Source: Planctomycetota bacterium (GTDB lineage: Bacteria; Planctomycetota; UBA1135; UBA2386). From it: 35,527 nt of DNA. Shown here in pieces: positions 34,831 through 35,527 of the stretch. The position numbers were made by a program, and so were the translations under genes. The notes under the pieces are model-generated. The model was given only the letters and a program-made list of their open reading frames with translations. It did not search any database and was not told the origin of the DNA. Where the stretch lies: positions 1 through 35,527 of the forward strand of contig JANQJF010000017.1 of assembly GCA_028281765.1 (NCBI GenBank), in the 5' to 3' direction. Positions within the stretch are counted from its first letter, which is position 1. The number at the start of each line of letters is the position of its first letter.

Positions 34831-35527
34831 TTTGAATCCTTCTCGTTGGGGTTGAAGGAGGATACGCCACTTCGAAGTCTTCCCTGTGAAGGGTGCGTCG
34901 CACGCGATGCTGGTGGCAGGTTGCTGATGGTGGCGAAGGCCACGTTCCTCGAGCGGGCGATCGCCCTCATCTCCCCGAAGTGGGCGCACGAGCGGGAGTG
35001 CTACCGGAACGCCAGCACGCAGCTGGGCGAGGCCTAGAGGGTGCAGGTCGCAACGTCCGCGTGATGGACGACTGGATCTAGAAGCTCGGCCGAGAAGGAC
35101 CATTTCCAGGCGGCATGAATCGGCTCACCCGGTCGGCGACAGATTCCTCGGGAAATGCCATGATTCGGTACATCCACAGAGCCGATTCCATTTTACAACT
35201 TGCGCCGGGAGACGGCGCATCGACAGGGCTATCATACCAGTTCTTGGCAAAAAAGCGCATCAGACTTCGGATAGTGTATCAATTTGAAATCTTGAGCCGT
35301 CCATGGTGGCCGGCACATCCCAAACTGACACACTAACAGATTTCTCGGTCGCAACTCGTGAGCGGATTCCGACTTCGCTTAAGAGGAGAACGCGGCACAT
35401 TTTAAGAAACCTTCAAACAATGCGCCAAATCGGAACTGCGTTTATCTATACATACAGTCCCTGCCAGCGCTAAAGTAATTTTATAGACCATCTATTTTGT
35501 TTTGCGTCAAGTTGGATTGCACTGACC
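34831..35527. other. Region without clear genes, becoming AT-rich
   Basis: About 700 bp without a secure gene. From about 35140 the sequence changes character: AT-rich words (ATTTTAAG, AATTTTATAG, TATTTTGTTTTG) replace the GC-rich background. Short open frames on both strands (about 60-73 codons) around 35080-35335 show no domain. Could be a boundary of acquired DNA, a promoter-rich gap before a gene outside the window, or a contig-edge artefact. Confidence 0.4.

Overview
The window is GC-rich DNA with densely packed bacterial genes. Features pointing to the phylum Planctomycetota (my inference) are two exported sulfatases, several large secreted proteins that share a GM(P/A/N)GC-containing C-terminal domain, three tandem FG-GAP beta-propeller proteins, and a PEGA-type lipoprotein. 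An mcsA-mcsB-clpC protein-quality-control set is also present. Almost every surface protein starts with a signal peptide or lipobox, so the organism is diderm-like. Species cannot be fixed from the sequence alone.

Layout. 1-3.6 kb: end of an unknown + strand gene, then a minus-strand operon of an exported alpha/beta hydrolase, a PNPOx-like flavoprotein and a rhomboid protease. 3.6-5.3 kb: divergent PAS/AAA+/Fis sigma-54 activator, preceded by three copies of a perfect CACGA-N4-TCGTG palindrome. 5.3-7.0 kb: secreted BNR-type protein. 7.1-13.5 kb: minus-strand stress and cell-wall block with tRNA-Ser(GCU), PEGA lipoprotein, murD, mcsA and mcsB chained by ATGA/TGATG overlaps, then clpC with its own terminator. 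13.5-14.3 kb: non-coding repeat-rich gap with a 300-bp element bounded by 46-bp inverted repeats. 14.3-20.9 kb: wecB behind three paralogous seven-bladed FG-GAP proteins. 21.3-24.5 kb: two overlapping sulfatase lipoprotein genes. 24.7-26.9 kb: a 734-aa secreted protein. 26.9-29.9 kb: IS-end-like repeats, then an ArsR repressor, a cytosolic SRPBCC protein, an exported SRPBCC lipoprotein paralogue, and a lipoprotein with eight exact-length 16-residue surface repeats. 30.2-33.7 kb: minus-strand cluster of small, mostly unrecognised genes, many overlapping by 1-4 bp; one is a nitrobindin-like heme-barrel candidate and one a stand-alone Clp N-domain-like protein. 33.7-35.5 kb: sparse, probably decayed DNA with one small membrane protein, ending in a distinctly AT-richer tail.

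How the genes work together. McsA/McsB (arginine kinase and activator) mark proteins for the ClpC unfoldase, and here they are translationally coupled to the peptidoglycan ligase gene murD. The ArsR repressor probably controls its own gene and the two SRPBCC genes through a palindrome over the -10 region. The sigma-54 activator probably binds the three palindromes and may control itself and/or the divergent hydrolase operon. The most unusual items are the triple palindrome, the cytosolic plus lipoprotein SRPBCC pair, the repeat families in the gaps, the stand-alone Clp-N-like protein, and the coupled cluster of small genes at 31.2-33.5 kb.
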